Positions 1 through 12,191 are shown, numbered from the stretch's first letter. The stretch is DNA of 64,000 nucleotides from Siphonodentalium dalli (GCA_032622095.1 CP136061.1:44463797-44527796); one strand, 5' to 3'. Notes: generated by a model not told the origin, from the letters alone. Translations and numbers: made by a program.

Positions 1-23
1 ACAGACACACTATTCCAAGGAAG
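1..23. mobile_element. Right end of a hAT-like MITE (family E), cut by window edge
   Basis: The first bases match the right terminus of the complete family E copy at 27791-28227: the string ACAGACACACTATT is followed by CCAAGG where that copy has TCAAGG. Only the terminus is inside the window. The proposed boundary, with GTTTCCAC as the flanking 8 bases, is inferred by analogy because the left end is not visible. Confidence 0.55.
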
Positions 24-592
24 GTTTCCACACATATTCATTAGTGGGAGGAGGTTAACATTTTTAGGAGACAATGCATCTGCAGAAATAGTTTAATTAA
101 ATTTACAGCGCCTGTCGATATGCTATAATACACGAGAGAACATACCTTCTTTTCGTATTATGAAAATATGACGAGTGTCACACAAAATGAAAATCAGTGT
201 TATAAGCATGGATGAATTTCCAAAATCACTGCACGAATCGAAAATTCAGTACATTATAATTTGACACCAAAAAAAATTGTTTGAAAATAAGCAATTTAAC
301 ACTGAAAGTATGCGCGAATACAAAATAAATAGGGTGAGCAAATGGTATTCAATGCAGAATCGACCGGCTCAGTCGCTGATTGGTGGAAAATTATTGCTAA
401 CAATTACTTGATTGACAGCTGTGGAAAGGTGCTTTGTGGGTAACTGTCGATATGAACGCTATCCGAATATGAGTTGTCTCGCATGAGTGGCGACCACCCA
501 TGACGCGGACTTTAAGATGGTACATTTCAAGTATTTCAAATAAAGAAACCAATGAGAACTATTTCACGGAAAACAATTCGAAAACATATAAT
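24..592. other. Non-coding, no recognised feature
   Basis: AT-rich sequence without a long open frame, RNA gene or repeat that I recognise. It leads directly into the minisatellite. Confidence 0.5.
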
Positions 593-2213
593 AGCCGTAC
601 CGCATCGGGGTTATATTTTCCCGTTCCGGCCACCCTTATATAGCCGTACCGCATCTGGGTTATATTTTCCCGTTCCGGCCACCCTTATATAGCCGTACCG
701 CATCAGGGTTATATTTTCCCGTTCCGGCCACCCTTATGAAGCCGTACCGCATCAGGGTTATATTTTCCCGTTCCGGCCACCCGTATTGCCGTACCGCATC
801 AGGGTTATATTTTCCCGTTCCGGCCACCCTGGTTAGCCGTACCGCATCGGGGTTATATTTTCCCGTTCCGGCCACCCGTATTGCCGTACCGCATCGGGGT
901 TATATTTCCCCGTTCCGGCCAGCCGTATTGCCGTACCGCATCATTTCCCTGATCCGGTCACCCGTATTGCCGTACCGCATCGGGGTTATATTTCCCCGTT
1001 CCGGCCAGCCGTATTGCCGTACCGCATCAGGGTTATATTTTCCCGTTCCGGCCACCCTGGTTAGCCGTACCGCATCGGGGTTATATTTTCCCGTTCCGGC
1101 CAGTCGTATTGCCGAACCGCATCGGGGTTATATGTTCCCGTTCCGGCCACCCTTATATAGCCGTACCGCATCGGGGTTATATTTTCCCGTTCCGGCCACC
1201 CTTATATAGCCGTACCACATCAGGGTTATATTTCCCCGTTCCGGCCACCCTTATAGCCGTACCGCATCAGGGTTATATTTCCCCGTTCCGGCCACCCTTA
1301 TATAGCCGTACCGCATCAGGGTTATATTTTCCCGTTCCGGCCACCCGTATTGCCGTACCGCATCAGGGTTATATTTTCCCGTTCCGGCCACGCTGGTTAG
1401 CCGTACCGCATCGGGGTTATATTTTCCCGTTCCGGCCACCCGTATTGCCGTACCGCATCGGGGTTATATTTCCCCGTTCCGGCCAGCCGTATTGCCGTAC
1501 CGCATCAGGGTTATATTTCCCTGTTCCGGTCACCCGTATTGCCGTACCGCATCGGGGTTATATTTCCCCGTTCCGGCCAGCCGTATTGCCGTACCGCATC
1601 AGGGTTATATTTTCCCGTTCCGGCCACCCTGGTTAGCCGTACCGCATCGGGGTTATATTTTCCCGTTCCGGCCAGTCGTATTGCCGTACCGCATCGGGGT
1701 TATATGTTCCCGTTCCGGCCACCCTTATATAGCCGTACCGCATCGGGGTTATATTTTCCCGTTCCGGCCACCCTTATATAGCCGTACCACATCAGGGTTA
1801 TATTTCCCCGTTCCGGCCACCCTTATAGCCGTACCGCATCAGGGTTATATTTCCCCGTTCCGGCCACCCTTATATAGCCGTACCGCATCAGGGTTATATT
1901 TCCCGTTCCGGCCACCCTTATATAGCCGTACCGCATCAGGGTTATATTTCCCCGTTCCGGCCACCTTGGTTAGCCGTACCACATCGGGGTTATATTTCCC
2001 GTTCCGGCCACCCTTATATAGCCGTACCGCATCGGGGTTATATTTCCCCGTTCCGGCCACCCTTATATAGCCGTACCGCATCAGGGTTATATTTTCCCGT
2101 TCCGGCCACCCAGGTTAGCCGTACCGCATCGGGTTTATATTTTCCCGTTCCGGCCAGCCGTATTGCCGTACCGCATCAGGGTTATATTTTCCTGTTCCGT
2201 CACCCTTATAGTG
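593..2213 (+). repeat. 49-bp minisatellite with higher-order structure
   Basis: About 33 head-to-tail units of 46-50 bp begin AGCCGTACCGCATC and end CCCGTTCCGGCCACCC. Variation is concentrated in the linker (TTATAT, CTGGTT, CGTATTG) and at one R position (CATCAGGG or CATCGGGG). Distinctive variants recur together: CAGTCGTATT at 1101 and 1673, and the variant ACCACATCAGGG at 1213 and 1785, so about 572 bp is duplicated as a block. Open frames run through it in several phases because few units contain a stop. Those translations (such as TASGLYFPVPAT) repeat exactly with the DNA and are not evidence for a protein. Confidence 0.95.
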
Positions 2214-3794
2214 TTATGTAGTCCGTTGATGCCCGAAATGCGACGGCTAAACGGAGTTCTCCACTCAGTGGTGGGAATGTTATTTTGAATTAACAAGATT
2301 TTATATAAATTATTTACTGCGTAGATGAAACTAGATCTCTAGATTTTAGCTACCGAAAAGCTGAATTTGCATACCTCTACATAACTATTTTGAAACTAAA
2401 TGGATTTTCTAATTCGCGTGGGACCTAATTACGTAAGACAATCAAATTCCACCCACATATACGTATACAGCCTCGTTGTGCTGGCTAAGAGCACAAGAGA
2501 ACCCTCGGGTTAATGCATGTTTTGTTCCAGACAACAGTTTCCATTTAAGCTATCTCCACTGTTCAATAAATTGGCCTATACTGCTTTGAGCAACGTGTTC
2601 ACGAAAATGACCTTTAGTTATCCCTGTTCTATGAGCCCATATAACGACACTAGAATAAGTCCACCCCCGCGGGGAAATGACATGACATTTTGTCCAGATC
2701 CGTCAGACGTGATGCGAACCAGACGAACACATCCAACACCACCAACGCTTTATTGGATGTCTATCAGAATATAATTGAATCGCCTCAACAACGACACCTT
2801 ATTTCCTGATTATCACGACTCGGCATGTTGAACAATCGATTATAGTCCTCCTACTCTGATCGCCAAACATTCTAGTCAGGGACGTGTCGGGGGTTGGGGT
2901 GTCTAGCCCCCCCCCCCCCCAAGTTTTGTCATAATTGTCAACATTTGGATATTTCATGCCTGACACAGCATTAGATGGAAAATTACCCTACAAATAGTTC
3001 TCTTGTTTGATTTTACAGCCAGTGATAAGTGGGGCATTCGTTATTTTTAGACCAACAGCTTCATATTATTTTTACTTTTAGTCATTTTTTTTGTCCGAGG
3101 GGGTTGTCAGGTTGGTAAATTCAAACATTTTTTGAATGTTTGATTTACTAGTAGGAAAATTGGGGTGCAAATTGTATTTCACGAACAAAGGATTTTGGTC
3201 TGGTTCGACCGGGGAGGGGGTGCATGTTGGTATTTTAAATGTGGACAACCACCCCACAACGGAGACCCTCTATCCACCCCAAACGAAGACCCTCTATCCA
3301 CCCCAAACGAAGACCCTCTATCCACCCCAATGCAGATCATCTAGCCACATTCCTGATTCCACTCCGGATGATTGGATCGCGTGGGATGCCTCACCATTGG
3401 TTTGTTTTCCCAACGGCTTCGATGCGCGGACAGCAGCTGTTTGCGTTAAATACGTTATTGTACACTTTAAAGAAGTGAAGCATTCGTCATATGTTGTTAA
3501 ACCTTTTCCAGCCAAACCGTGGTTTAACATTGGTGTCCTTACATCGTCGAGATAAACACTCGTACTTACTTATAGATTATGAGCAAATTTATATTGGACA
3601 TTTATAACTTTAAAGTGTATGGGGATAAGGTTGTTTTTTTGTCAATTGCGTTACTTTTTGGGCATTATAACGCAAAACATGCAACTATAAACCATATCAT
3701 TCGACGGATCAACAAAACGGGGGTTCGGAGGGCTAGACCTAAGACGACGTTACAATATTGTTAATAATATTTGTTAACAATAATTGTTACAATA
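2214..3794. other. Non-coding stretch with short repeats
   Basis: No recognisable gene. It holds a C-run near 2909-2925, a repeat (H) at about 2985-3090 that matches 40245-40345 (both contain GATAAGTGGGG or its variant and TTTTTAGACCAA), and three tandem 24-bp units CTATCCACCCCAAACGAAGA at about 3265-3335. The open frame at 3136-3555 (139 codons) runs through that tandem and has no recognisable domain, so I do not call it a gene. Confidence 0.55.
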
Positions 3795-4184
3795 TTAACC
3801 CTTTCAGTGCCAGTGTTTTTGGGTTTAATTTTTGTTGGGTATGCTTAAGCATGCTATAGCGAATTTAAAAACAAACTGGATAAAACCTTAGGGGCATGTT
3901 ATAACTCAAAACTATCACCAAGTATTCATAGTAATAATTTTGATGCCCATGAAAAACGTAAGATTCCCTAGCACTAAACCTACAAAATAAGTCTGTTAAA
4001 GAATATAAGAAAAAATTATTAAAATTGTAAAAAAAAATAATAACAAATGATGAAAAATTGTTAGGCCAATGCATTCTATTATATATGCGAGGCGACCGAT
4101 GGTCGACTCGCATATATAAGAGAATGCATTGGCACAGGGTATATGGGTTGATACAACAATCGGACCTGGCACTGAAAGGGTTAA
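3795..4184 (-). mobile_element. TTAA MITE, family B, copy 1
   Basis: Bounded by TTAA on both sides with terminal inverted repeats TTAACCCTTTCAGTGCCAG and its complement ending GGCACTGAAAGGGTTAA. TTAA target duplication with CCC-initial ends is the signature of piggyBac-type elements; no transposase is present, so it is non-autonomous. Near its right end (about 4062-4133) it carries the palindromic cassette shared with families A and Q. Orientation is opposite to the copies at 12192 and 39629. Its right TTAA (4181-4184) is also the left TTAA of the next element. Confidence 0.85.
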
Positions 4185-4710
4185 AGGCACGGGCCGCGAT
4201 CGTTGCAGAAATATTCATATTTGTTCAAATCGCCATAAACAGAAGTAATATTAAAAATATATATAGTTTTGTTCACATGCCAAACATAATCAGCGCGTAA
4301 ATAGTATAATGTCGTCAAGACGTACGGTGGTGTACGTAAACAAGAACCTGTTCGTGGTTATATAAATTTTGCTGTTGTTTACATAACACAGAGCAATTAT
4401 ATCGGTTAATCACACACAAATGATATAAACGCTCTTTATTATTTCCATATAAGGAAAACAGTAACAAATAACGCTCTTTATGTTTACCATATCCGGATCT
4501 AAACACAAGCCAGGTACTGTAACGTTTTTTGCCTTTGTTTACATAACAAATGAAAAATATTTGACAAAAACATACTGTTTATGCAATATTTCTGATTGGT
4601 ATAAGATCAAAGTATGTCTATATTTTACTATTATTTCTGTTTATGGCGATTTTTGACGGAGCCGAATATTTTAACAGCATACCCACCCCCAACGCCGCCC
4701 GTATCTTTAA
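4181..4710. mobile_element. TTAA MITE, family C, copy 1
   Basis: Starts TTAAAGGCACGGGCCGCG and ends CGCCCGTATCTTTAA. The ends are imperfect inverted repeats of roughly 75 bp that converge on a shared inner motif (ATCGCCATAAACAGAA and complement). Other copies are at 21872-22372 and 41972-42497. TTAA flanks suggest a piggyBac-like mobiliser. The interior carries two CGCTCTTTAT motifs. The short open frames inside are incidental; no transposase is encoded. Confidence 0.8.
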
Positions 4711-4842
4711 TTCAATAGGTGGAGCTGTATATAATCTCGATCGACGGCGTGTCTATATACACGTTGATAGTGACGGCTTGGTGTTAGCTGTCACAATTTA
4801 TTTATTCTCATATTTAAGAATTATTATAAGCGTGTAATTGTT

Positions 4843-5576
4843 CCGCCTGGTAAATTGGTAGTTTGATTGCACGCTCGTCTCACAGAATCAGCTAGCCATT
4901 GAGGGCGTGCCGATACCAATTGCACCGGCCTGTGGTCCGCCTGGTAAATTGGTAGTTTGATTGCACGCTCGTCTCACAGAATCAGCTAGCCAGCTAGCCA
5001 TTGAGGGCGTGCCGATACCAATTGCACCGGCCTGTGGTCCGCCTGGTAAATTGGTAGTTTGATTGCACGCTCGTCTCACAGAATCAGCTAGCCAGCTAGC
5101 CATTGAGGGCGTGCCGATACAATTGCATCGGTTTGTGGTCCGCCTGGTAAATGGGTAGTTTGATTGCATGCTCGTCTCACAGAATCAGCTAGCCAGCTAG
5201 CCATTGAGGGCGTGCCGATACCAATTTCACCGGCTTGTGGTCCGCCTGGTAAATGGGTAGTTTGATTGCACGCTCGTCTCACAGAATCAGCCATTGAAGG
5301 CGTGCCGATAACAATTGCACCGGCTTGTGGTCCGCCTGGTAAATGGGTAGTTTGATTGCACGCTCGTCTCACAGAATCAGCTAGCCATTGAGGGCGTGCC
5401 GATAACAATTGCACCGGCTTTTTGTCCGCCTGGTAAATGGGTAGTTTGATTGCACGCTCGTCTCACAGAATCAGCTAGCCATTGAGGGCGTGCCGATAAC
5501 AATTGCACCGGCTTGTGGTCCGCCTGGTAAATGGGTAGTTTGATTGCATGCTCGTCTCACATAATCAGCTAGCCAT
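4843..5576 (+). repeat. Tandem array of eight 90-102 bp units
   Basis: Units begin CCGCCTGGTAAAT at 4843, 4937, 5039, 5140, 5242, 5332, 5426 and 5520. Length differences come mainly from one or two copies of the sub-repeat AGCTAGCC inside each unit. The array ends in a C-run at about 5592. Reverse-strand frames translate it as a repeating peptide, but frame and stop pattern change between units, so coding is unlikely. Confidence 0.95.
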
Positions 5577-6190
5577 TGAACAACCACAAACGCCCCCCCC
5601 CCCCGACTCGGTTTTGGCTGGACAGTCAATGTAGGTTTAAATCAGGTTTAAACTAGGAGGGTTAAACTGGAGATGGAGAAATCCCACACAAGGAGATTGT
5701 CGAGTGGGAATAAGGGCAGCATGTGCTCTATACCGGCCACCTTGTCCCATTCGCGACAAAATTAAAGTCCACCACCTCCAATAGTATTGATGCACCACTA
5801 TATATATATATAGGCGCAGTGCTTAGTGTTTGAATACAACCAAGAACCTGTTATATGCGTTCCGTCTTGGTAACACATAACATATGGTATGTTCGTCATC
5901 GACTTTGTATTTGTTCAAATCTTATTGTGAGAGGGACGGATGTAAGTTGTCAAAAACGTGTGCCCCGATCCCTATTTTAATATTGTATTACAATATACAA
6001 TATGTTTAGACAAAAACAAAACAACGCTGTTCCAGAACACACAAGAACGCGGATTCTAATTCACCGCTGGATTCATCATCGCACAGCTTCCAATCCCAAG
6101 GAGTCATGTTACTCCTTCATCAACCGTGTGGTGTCATCACTTCAGAAGGTCCGGACCAAACCAAGTATGAGGTATCAGCGTCTCGTCAAA
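5577..6190. other. Non-coding, no recognised feature
   Basis: Contains a C-run at about 5592-5604 and a short TA run near 5800. The 64-codon frame at 6002-6196 has no recognisable domain. It lies just upstream of the repeat that begins at 6191. Confidence 0.45.
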
Positions 6191-6672
6191 GTATAGGAAT
6201 CACTGAACTAAATTGTGTCCATGCATAGACGGCAGTGATAACGTTTCAGACAAATTCACTGAATTGAAGCTTGCGAGCCACTCCAGTGATCTTTACCCAT
6301 CTAGATTGACACGAGGGGATAAAAAAAATGCAAGAAAAACATAGATAATGTGTTTACCTTTTAATATAAATCCCAAAGTATACCACAGGGCTATCCCACA
6401 TCGAAATTTTACCTGAAAAAAAAACTCAGAACTACAGCAGATAGTTCAATAAATTTCCCACTCAAAAAAATCCATTCCCCCATTTATTCACCAGTTTAAT
6501 TATGTAGATATGATGTACATATCAAATAAACAAGTTTTCATCCTTTATTAAGGCGTCACGTGTATCAGATGAAGGCCATTCTCCAGTTACCTTCATCTGT
6601 GGCATTCTATGGTGCACTCGCTCCCCGACTCTGGAACACATTTAGCTCCCTGATTCCAAAGGAGAAAATATT
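6191..6672 (+). mobile_element. Repeat J with LINE-like C-terminal coding motif, copy 1
   Basis: About 480 bp matches the reverse strand of 31776-32285, starting at TATAGGAATCACTGAACT. Near its right end (about 6559-6665) both copies read in frame as a peptide containing APRLWNTF followed by SLIP. The pattern PRLWN is typical of the extreme C-terminus of non-LTR retrotransposon polyproteins (established knowledge). No reverse transcriptase is seen upstream, so this is either a truncated LINE tail or a repeat that captured one. Confidence 0.6.
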
Positions 6673-7509
6673 TGGAAGGCTATAAGCGTAATATAATCAA
6701 CATGTGTAGAAATTATTAATATCATGAATTGTATTCATTGGTACGTGGTTTACTATAATGAATGTACATGATTTCATGTATCTTAATATATGTTTGTTCA
6801 AAAATAAAGAGTCATGTTTTTGTTTCATGACTTTTTGCTATGTCAAACTTATCATAGAGACAAGTATTGCATGTATATGTGTCTACAGGGTGAGTATATT
6901 GCCACCCAAATCTGTCTAATACTGGATAAAACTTAAATGTTAGAATGTCACACCCGAACAAAATAGGCATACATTGTCGTTTATTATAATATTTTATCAT
7001 ATGACTCAATCATTATTTACGTTGGAAAGTATGTCATAAATCAATTTCATATGAACTACTAGTTCATATCACCTTCCGATAATTTGATTGGTTTGTTGAC
7101 AAAAAGTGTGTTCTGACTGGCTGAATGGCAGCCTGGGCCGAGCCGCATCTCTAACTAAATGCAGGTCAAATTCGTGCGCGTCAATCAACGCGATGCCGAA
7201 ATTCTCGCAATTATAATCTTGAAATATATAGTTTTGGACATTGTTATACGATAAATAGAATATGTAATTCGTATTTATCTAATAAACATACGATATAATG
7301 TCACAAACTGAGAACAGAATAGCGCACTATATCTTCGCGTGCATATTATTTATGCTAGTTCACCAGGTGTAATTGGGCTTCCGGTGCAATGAAGTGACGT
7401 CACATTAACCTTTTGCTGCCGATGTCATATATCTATTTAGTGATTTGTGTGCGTTTTGGACATCATAATCAATTTATAGGTGTCATATGATAAATAGAAT
7501 ATGTAATTC
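6673..7509. other. Non-coding; direct repeat beside a hairpin
   Basis: No gene recognised. The sequence GATAAATAGAATATGTAATTCGT occurs in two near-identical copies, at about 7249-7272 and 7488-7511, the second merging into the hairpin that follows. Confidence 0.5.
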
Positions 7510-7628
7510 GTGTTTCTCTCATATGATATTTATGAAACTCGTCACGAATTTTCAGTTTACTCTCGCCGGAGGCTCGAGAAAACTGAAAATTCGTGACGAG
7601 TTTCATAAATATCATATGAGAGAAACAC
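7510..7628. repeat. Near-perfect 119-bp hairpin
   Basis: Two 49-bp arms (GTGTTTCTCTCATATGATAT... and its exact complement) flank a spacer of about 21 bp that itself holds CTCGCCGGAGGCTCGAG, a small GC-rich inverted repeat. The open frame at 7487-7768 simply reads through it. It may be a foldback MITE, but no second copy is seen here. Confidence 0.85.
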
Positions 7629-9818
7629 TCATTTCATATCCTCTATATATGTTAATATTTAACATATTATATAAAGTACCCTATATGCGATATTTATGCA
7701 AAGCATTGTATAGTTTCTTATTGTGTACATGGTGCATGGTCGAAAATCGCAAATATGGTGGTCAATGAAATTTGCTCCAGTCGGTCAGTCGGTTAGTCGG
7801 TCTGGTTATGTACTTTGTGGAGTGGTGCAGTTTGAGACCCTGAGAAGAAAAACAGCCACAATCGATACAAGCACGTTACAGTCGAAATGAAATTAATATT
7901 TCATGTTGCACGAAAAAGCGCCGACATCCTAGACTAATGTTAGTCAATGGTTCATCTGTACTTAACTCTGGTTTGTTTATAGAGTGAAGTGTACTTTCAT
8001 TTGAATGAGTGCGGTTCCATTTCAATCACCCATGCACTGCATGATCAGAATGTCTTACTGTATCATGAGTATTGTTTTATTCATATTGGATTACAATACC
8101 TGACGTGCCAACTACGGCTACGTCCCATCCACCCACTCACACAGTGAGTTGACTATCCCCTTCGACACTGGTGCCTTTCCAACAGGGGCGTAGATAGAGG
8201 GTATCCGTTGAGAGATGTCCATCTTCCACATTTCATTTTATTTGTTTGGAATTTCCAATTGATGGTAATATCTCAAGATGACCAATCGTTAGGAATTTCC
8301 TTCCAGGAAACTTATATATACGACCGATGCATACATGTAGATCATTGACACATCGTATAATACTAGAGACGGCACACTGCATCAACATTCTGGCAATGTG
8401 AGCAAAGAAAATATTCGTGTCAACAAAAAGGCCAGACAATTCATATTCCCCAGCAAAACTCTATGTATTGTCGACAAATTTGCCCGGGGTGGTCAGCTGG
8501 GGTGGTTGTGTGTTTCTTGACTCTCTTTAAAACAAAATTAATATTTAGGATGTCATTCGCCCAGTGCGACAAGAGTATTATAGAGTCACCAGGCTCAGCT
8601 TGGAAGTTCCGTTTGATTGAAATTATCTCAACAGGTATATGTAGTAAACTTGAGCCAGGCAAAATGTCTTACTTGGATAAAATCAATGCAATTTAGTTGT
8701 GTTTAGTTCGTACGAGGTCCAATTAGAAATTCGAATATGCACACACGTACACACCAATACACACCTCGATGTCATCACCAATAGAAAAGGTCACGACGAA
8801 ATGGAGTTTATAAAATATCGAGTCCTTAAACAAGGCGAAAGTACCATATATAGATTCGCGTGGGTAAATGGTTCATATGTACTATATGGCATGGCTTAAT
8901 CAAGAGCGAAATGCCCTTTTAATTGAATGAATCGCAATATATTCATGGCATGAAACCGGAAATAAACGCCTCGATTTCAATCAGACGCTGCAGGGAACGG
9001 AGAAGGCTATTGTAACCAATATATTGCACTGTGACGTCATGGGAATTCTGTGTGACGTCAGTTAGTGTGGGTGCACGTAGAAGGAGCCACATCGCGTGGG
9101 AATATAATCGATAATCTGGACTATTTAAGCATAATATGACTAGACGATCTCGATATCACCCGGCCTATATCGATCTATGAAATACTACGATCCGCCGTTA
9201 TGGCGTGTGTATTCTATATTTAGAACTCTCCAGGAGCATTATTGGATCTGGCGAACGCTTGCGATGAATTTGCGCGGGCAGTCTTTGAATAACTTCGATC
9301 TTCTCTTCAGTTTTGGCTCTTGATTTGTTTCACACTTAACACATCAGCACCCACGCCCAACTAACAACTCATAGTTAACCCATTGGCGTTTCTACTACGC
9401 AATGCGATGGTTACAACGTCCATTTGTGTCTGTATATATTTCAATATTCATACTATTTAATTTACTTGAGGAATTAATTTTTTTGTCGTTGGCATTGACA
9501 TGGGGGGGGGGTAGTAAAAGGAATGTATGCCGGGGTGGTGGGTGGCCCTAGGGGGGGGGACACGTTTTTTACACCCTCGTGCAATTTTTTTACTAAAGAC
9601 ATTTTGCGCCCTTATATGACTTTTGTAACAGTTTAAAACATATTATAAGAATTTATAACTGCAATAACCAGCAATAACACCATATTTATGTTACTGGGAC
9701 CTCATATGGGCCTTAGTAGAGATTGAGCTATGTGGCATGTTGCATATGGGGCAGTGGGTTGAAAAAAATCCTTCTCGACACCATTCGAAAAGTAGATTCG
9801 AGAAATGAAAACTGAATA
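7629..9818. other. Non-coding, no recognised gene
   Basis: Short frames on both strands have no recognisable domains. Visible items are only low-complexity: G-runs at about 9501-9510 and 9551-9559. I see no splice-supported exon or RNA gene. Confidence 0.45.
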
Positions 9819-10298
9819 AATAAACTTGTCTTGGTGTAACTAAAGCCAAGATCATTGTGTGCATGGAAAAAGAGCGAGCAACTGCCTCAAACATTAAGGT
9901 GACTATCAATGGCTAGAATATAACTGTCATCACACTGTTCATCTGTGCATCAAGCCAATCAGTGAAATATTTACATGTCTATCAACTCATATGATATGTT
10001 ACTCTCACAACACCTAAAATATCCAAGTCTGGCATAGTGACTGTTTGTCATTTATTATAACAGAGGTTGTTCCAGTAGACTAACAAAAGTGTTAAGGCAT
10101 AATGCTAGATAATGGGTTGGTTGACAGACCAATCGGGAAATGGTTAGAAATAATGGAATTGTGTGTATCCTGTACATTGACCTAAGTTTGCATATATAAG
10201 TAAACTTGTCCTGATGTAACTAATGCCTAGAGCATTGTGTGCATGTACAAAGAGCGAGCAACTGTCTCAAACATTAATGTGACTATCAATGGGTAGAA

Positions 10299-10927
10299 TC
10301 AACCGAATCCAAGCTGGAGACGCTCCGAAATATTTGACTGATATATTACCTGCGCGTTACGGAGACAATACAAAATATCCTTCCAGATATCCCTACCGAT
10401 TTGACTCTTTATCTAGAAAGCCTGAATATTATAATAAATCGTTCTTTCCTTCAATGATTATCCAGTGGAACAAATTCCTAGATGACCTCACCAAGAGTGA
10501 CGATAAAGGCAATAAGAAGAAAATAAATAAAGATAATATATAGAGAAAAAAATAGCTGCTATGTTTGTTGTATTGAAACCGCCTCCCTTCTACCTAGTTG
10601 GAAGCCGAGAAAGGGACATACTATACACGCTAAATTGCGAAATAACTGTAGTAATCTTAATTTTGATAAGCATATCAATCATATTGTCGATTCGCCGAAA
10701 TGCTGTTGCGGTGCACAAGAGGAAACGGCATATCACTTTTTTTTCGAATGTCCTTACTTTATTCATGAAAGATTAAAACTGCTTGATAGTATATCTAAAC
10801 TGGGCATACTACACTTGACCATTGGGAATATACTTTTCGGCTCAACCCATGAGACTGAGCAAATAAATTGCAAGTTATTCATTTTTGCTCAAAAGTATAT
10901 CATAGAAACACAACGATTTAATGATTA
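10299..10927 (+). pseudogene. LINE ORF2 C-terminal fragment, frameshifted
   Basis: The first part (frame through 10543) contains APKYLTDILPARYGD, a run of aromatic and basic residues, then KSFFPSMIIQWN. This arrangement is typical of the region after the reverse transcriptase of LINE ORF2 proteins. After stops at about 10543 a second frame (10635-10928) continues with a Cys-rich segment CCCGAQEETAYHFFFECPY, a C-C...H-C zinc-knuckle-like module found at LINE C-termini, and ends IIETQRFND. The reverse transcriptase and endonuclease domains are absent because of 5' truncation. The apparent start Met at 10289 lies in the target duplication and is not native. Inactive. Confidence 0.85.
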
Positions 10928-11263
10928 ATAGTGTATTAAACCTAGCGAATGGAAATAGTATTATATAAATTAGGAAACAAAATATCACATCATCGATTGA
11001 AGGCCCACAATCATACCCTCATTCTGACGCAAACAGTACACTTTACCATCTTAACGTGTATCCCCACTTTACTATCATATTTTAATCATACACGTGTTGT
11101 TTGTATACCTTTGTATTATATGTATTGCAGACAGGAAGCCTAACTCTTTTTGTTAATTGTCAATTGTATCAATTTGTATGTTGGAAAGGGGCGTCAATAA
11201 GTTAGCAATAAATTGTGCCCTAATCCAATTAGCTATTCTTTGCTAATAAAATATGTTTAAACT
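10299..11263 (+). mobile_element. 5'-truncated LINE with 11-bp target duplication
   Basis: The insert is flanked by the direct repeat AATGGGTAGAA (10288-10298 and 11264-11274). Its target is known because the uninterrupted unit of repeat I at about 9905-9935 shows the same surrounding sequence (GACTATCAATGGCTAGAAT). 5' truncation, a coding region confined to the ORF2 C-terminus, and a 3' UTR ending in AT-rich sequence with AATAAAAT fit target-primed reverse transcription of a non-LTR retrotransposon. The clade is not assigned. Confidence 0.9.
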
Positions 11264-11665
11264 AATGGGTAGAAAATATCTGTCATCAGTGCATCAAGCC
11301 ATCAGTGTATTATTTGCATGTCATCAGATGATCTCTCACAAGACCGAACGTATCCAAGTCTGATATGGTGCTGTGACTGCTTGTATATGTATATAAGCGC
11401 ACAAAGGGGCCGCCGCTAAATGAAAGCTCTGTCTCAGATCAAAATGTTTGCGAAGTCCCACAAAGGGGGCCACAGGTCCGATGCTGAATATAGGCTCACA
11501 AAGGGAGCCTGTTCCAGCTAGTTTAGTATAATAGAAATAAGTTGCTCCAGTAGACTAATATAAGTGGTATGGAATATGTTATATAATGGGCTGGTTGACA
11601 GACTGATCAGGAAATAGTTAGAAATTATGAAATTTTGTGTAATCTGCACAATGACCTAGGTTTAC

Positions 11666-12191
11666 AGATGATCAGCAATTTATAAAACATTTTTTTTCAA
11701 TTAAAACAGCTTCTGAAACATGTTAAACTGTTATTTGAATTAACTTAGATCAATCCCAGTCACATGAGTGATATCAGTAGAGTTTTATGCGATTTTAGAC
11801 AAATTTTAGTGAAATTGGGGGGGGGGTGTCAAATAATTGGGACTAAAAATAATTTGTTTTTGCAGGTTTGGGGCTGGTTTTTTTTGCAGGTTTAAAATGC
11901 CAAATGCAAAACAAAACGGCATACCTTCCTGCAAATATTATACTATCCCCCCCCCCTGGGAATGTTGCATGGTAAATGTAAACATGTTAGAACTGATCGA
12001 ATTGGGGGAGGGGTTCAGTGCAATTATTGTCGTCGACAGAAGCCGGACCCACCCCATGATATTGTGTTATAAAAGAACAAATATTGGGTAAGTATTGAAA
12101 CCTGAGTCCCCTTATCTTGATTAATTCTCTATTTGTGCCCGTTTTAAGTCTGAACTTTCTTTTCATTAAAAACATTAGTCATAATTTGTCT
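11666..12191. other. Non-coding, low-complexity
   Basis: Contains a G-run (about 11817-11826), a T-run and a C-run (about 11948-11956). The 84-codon frame at 11837-12091 spans these runs and has no recognisable domain. Confidence 0.45.

Larger units (their letters stand above)
9819..11665 (+). repeat. Tandem repeat I (two ~380-bp units), second unit split by a LINE
   Basis: Unit 1 is about 9819-10200. Unit 2 starts about 10201 (both begin TAAACTTGTC), is interrupted at 10298, and resumes at 11275 with CTGTCATCAGTGCATCAAGCC, matching 9925-9960. It then continues through about 11375 and, after a second unrelated insert (about 11380-11515, with three CACAAAGGG(G)GCC-like strings), to 11665, matching 10060-10197. 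No protein is encoded by the unit itself. Confidence 0.85.

Noticed and set aside
736-2070. Long overlapping frames over the first minisatellite as a repetitive secreted protein
   Set aside because: Frames are open in several phases and both strands, have no signal peptide or unique ends, and reflect only the repeat unit.
593-2213. Centromeric or telomeric satellite
   Set aside because: The array is only 1.6 kb and bordered by ordinary sequence; no telomere-type hexamer is present.
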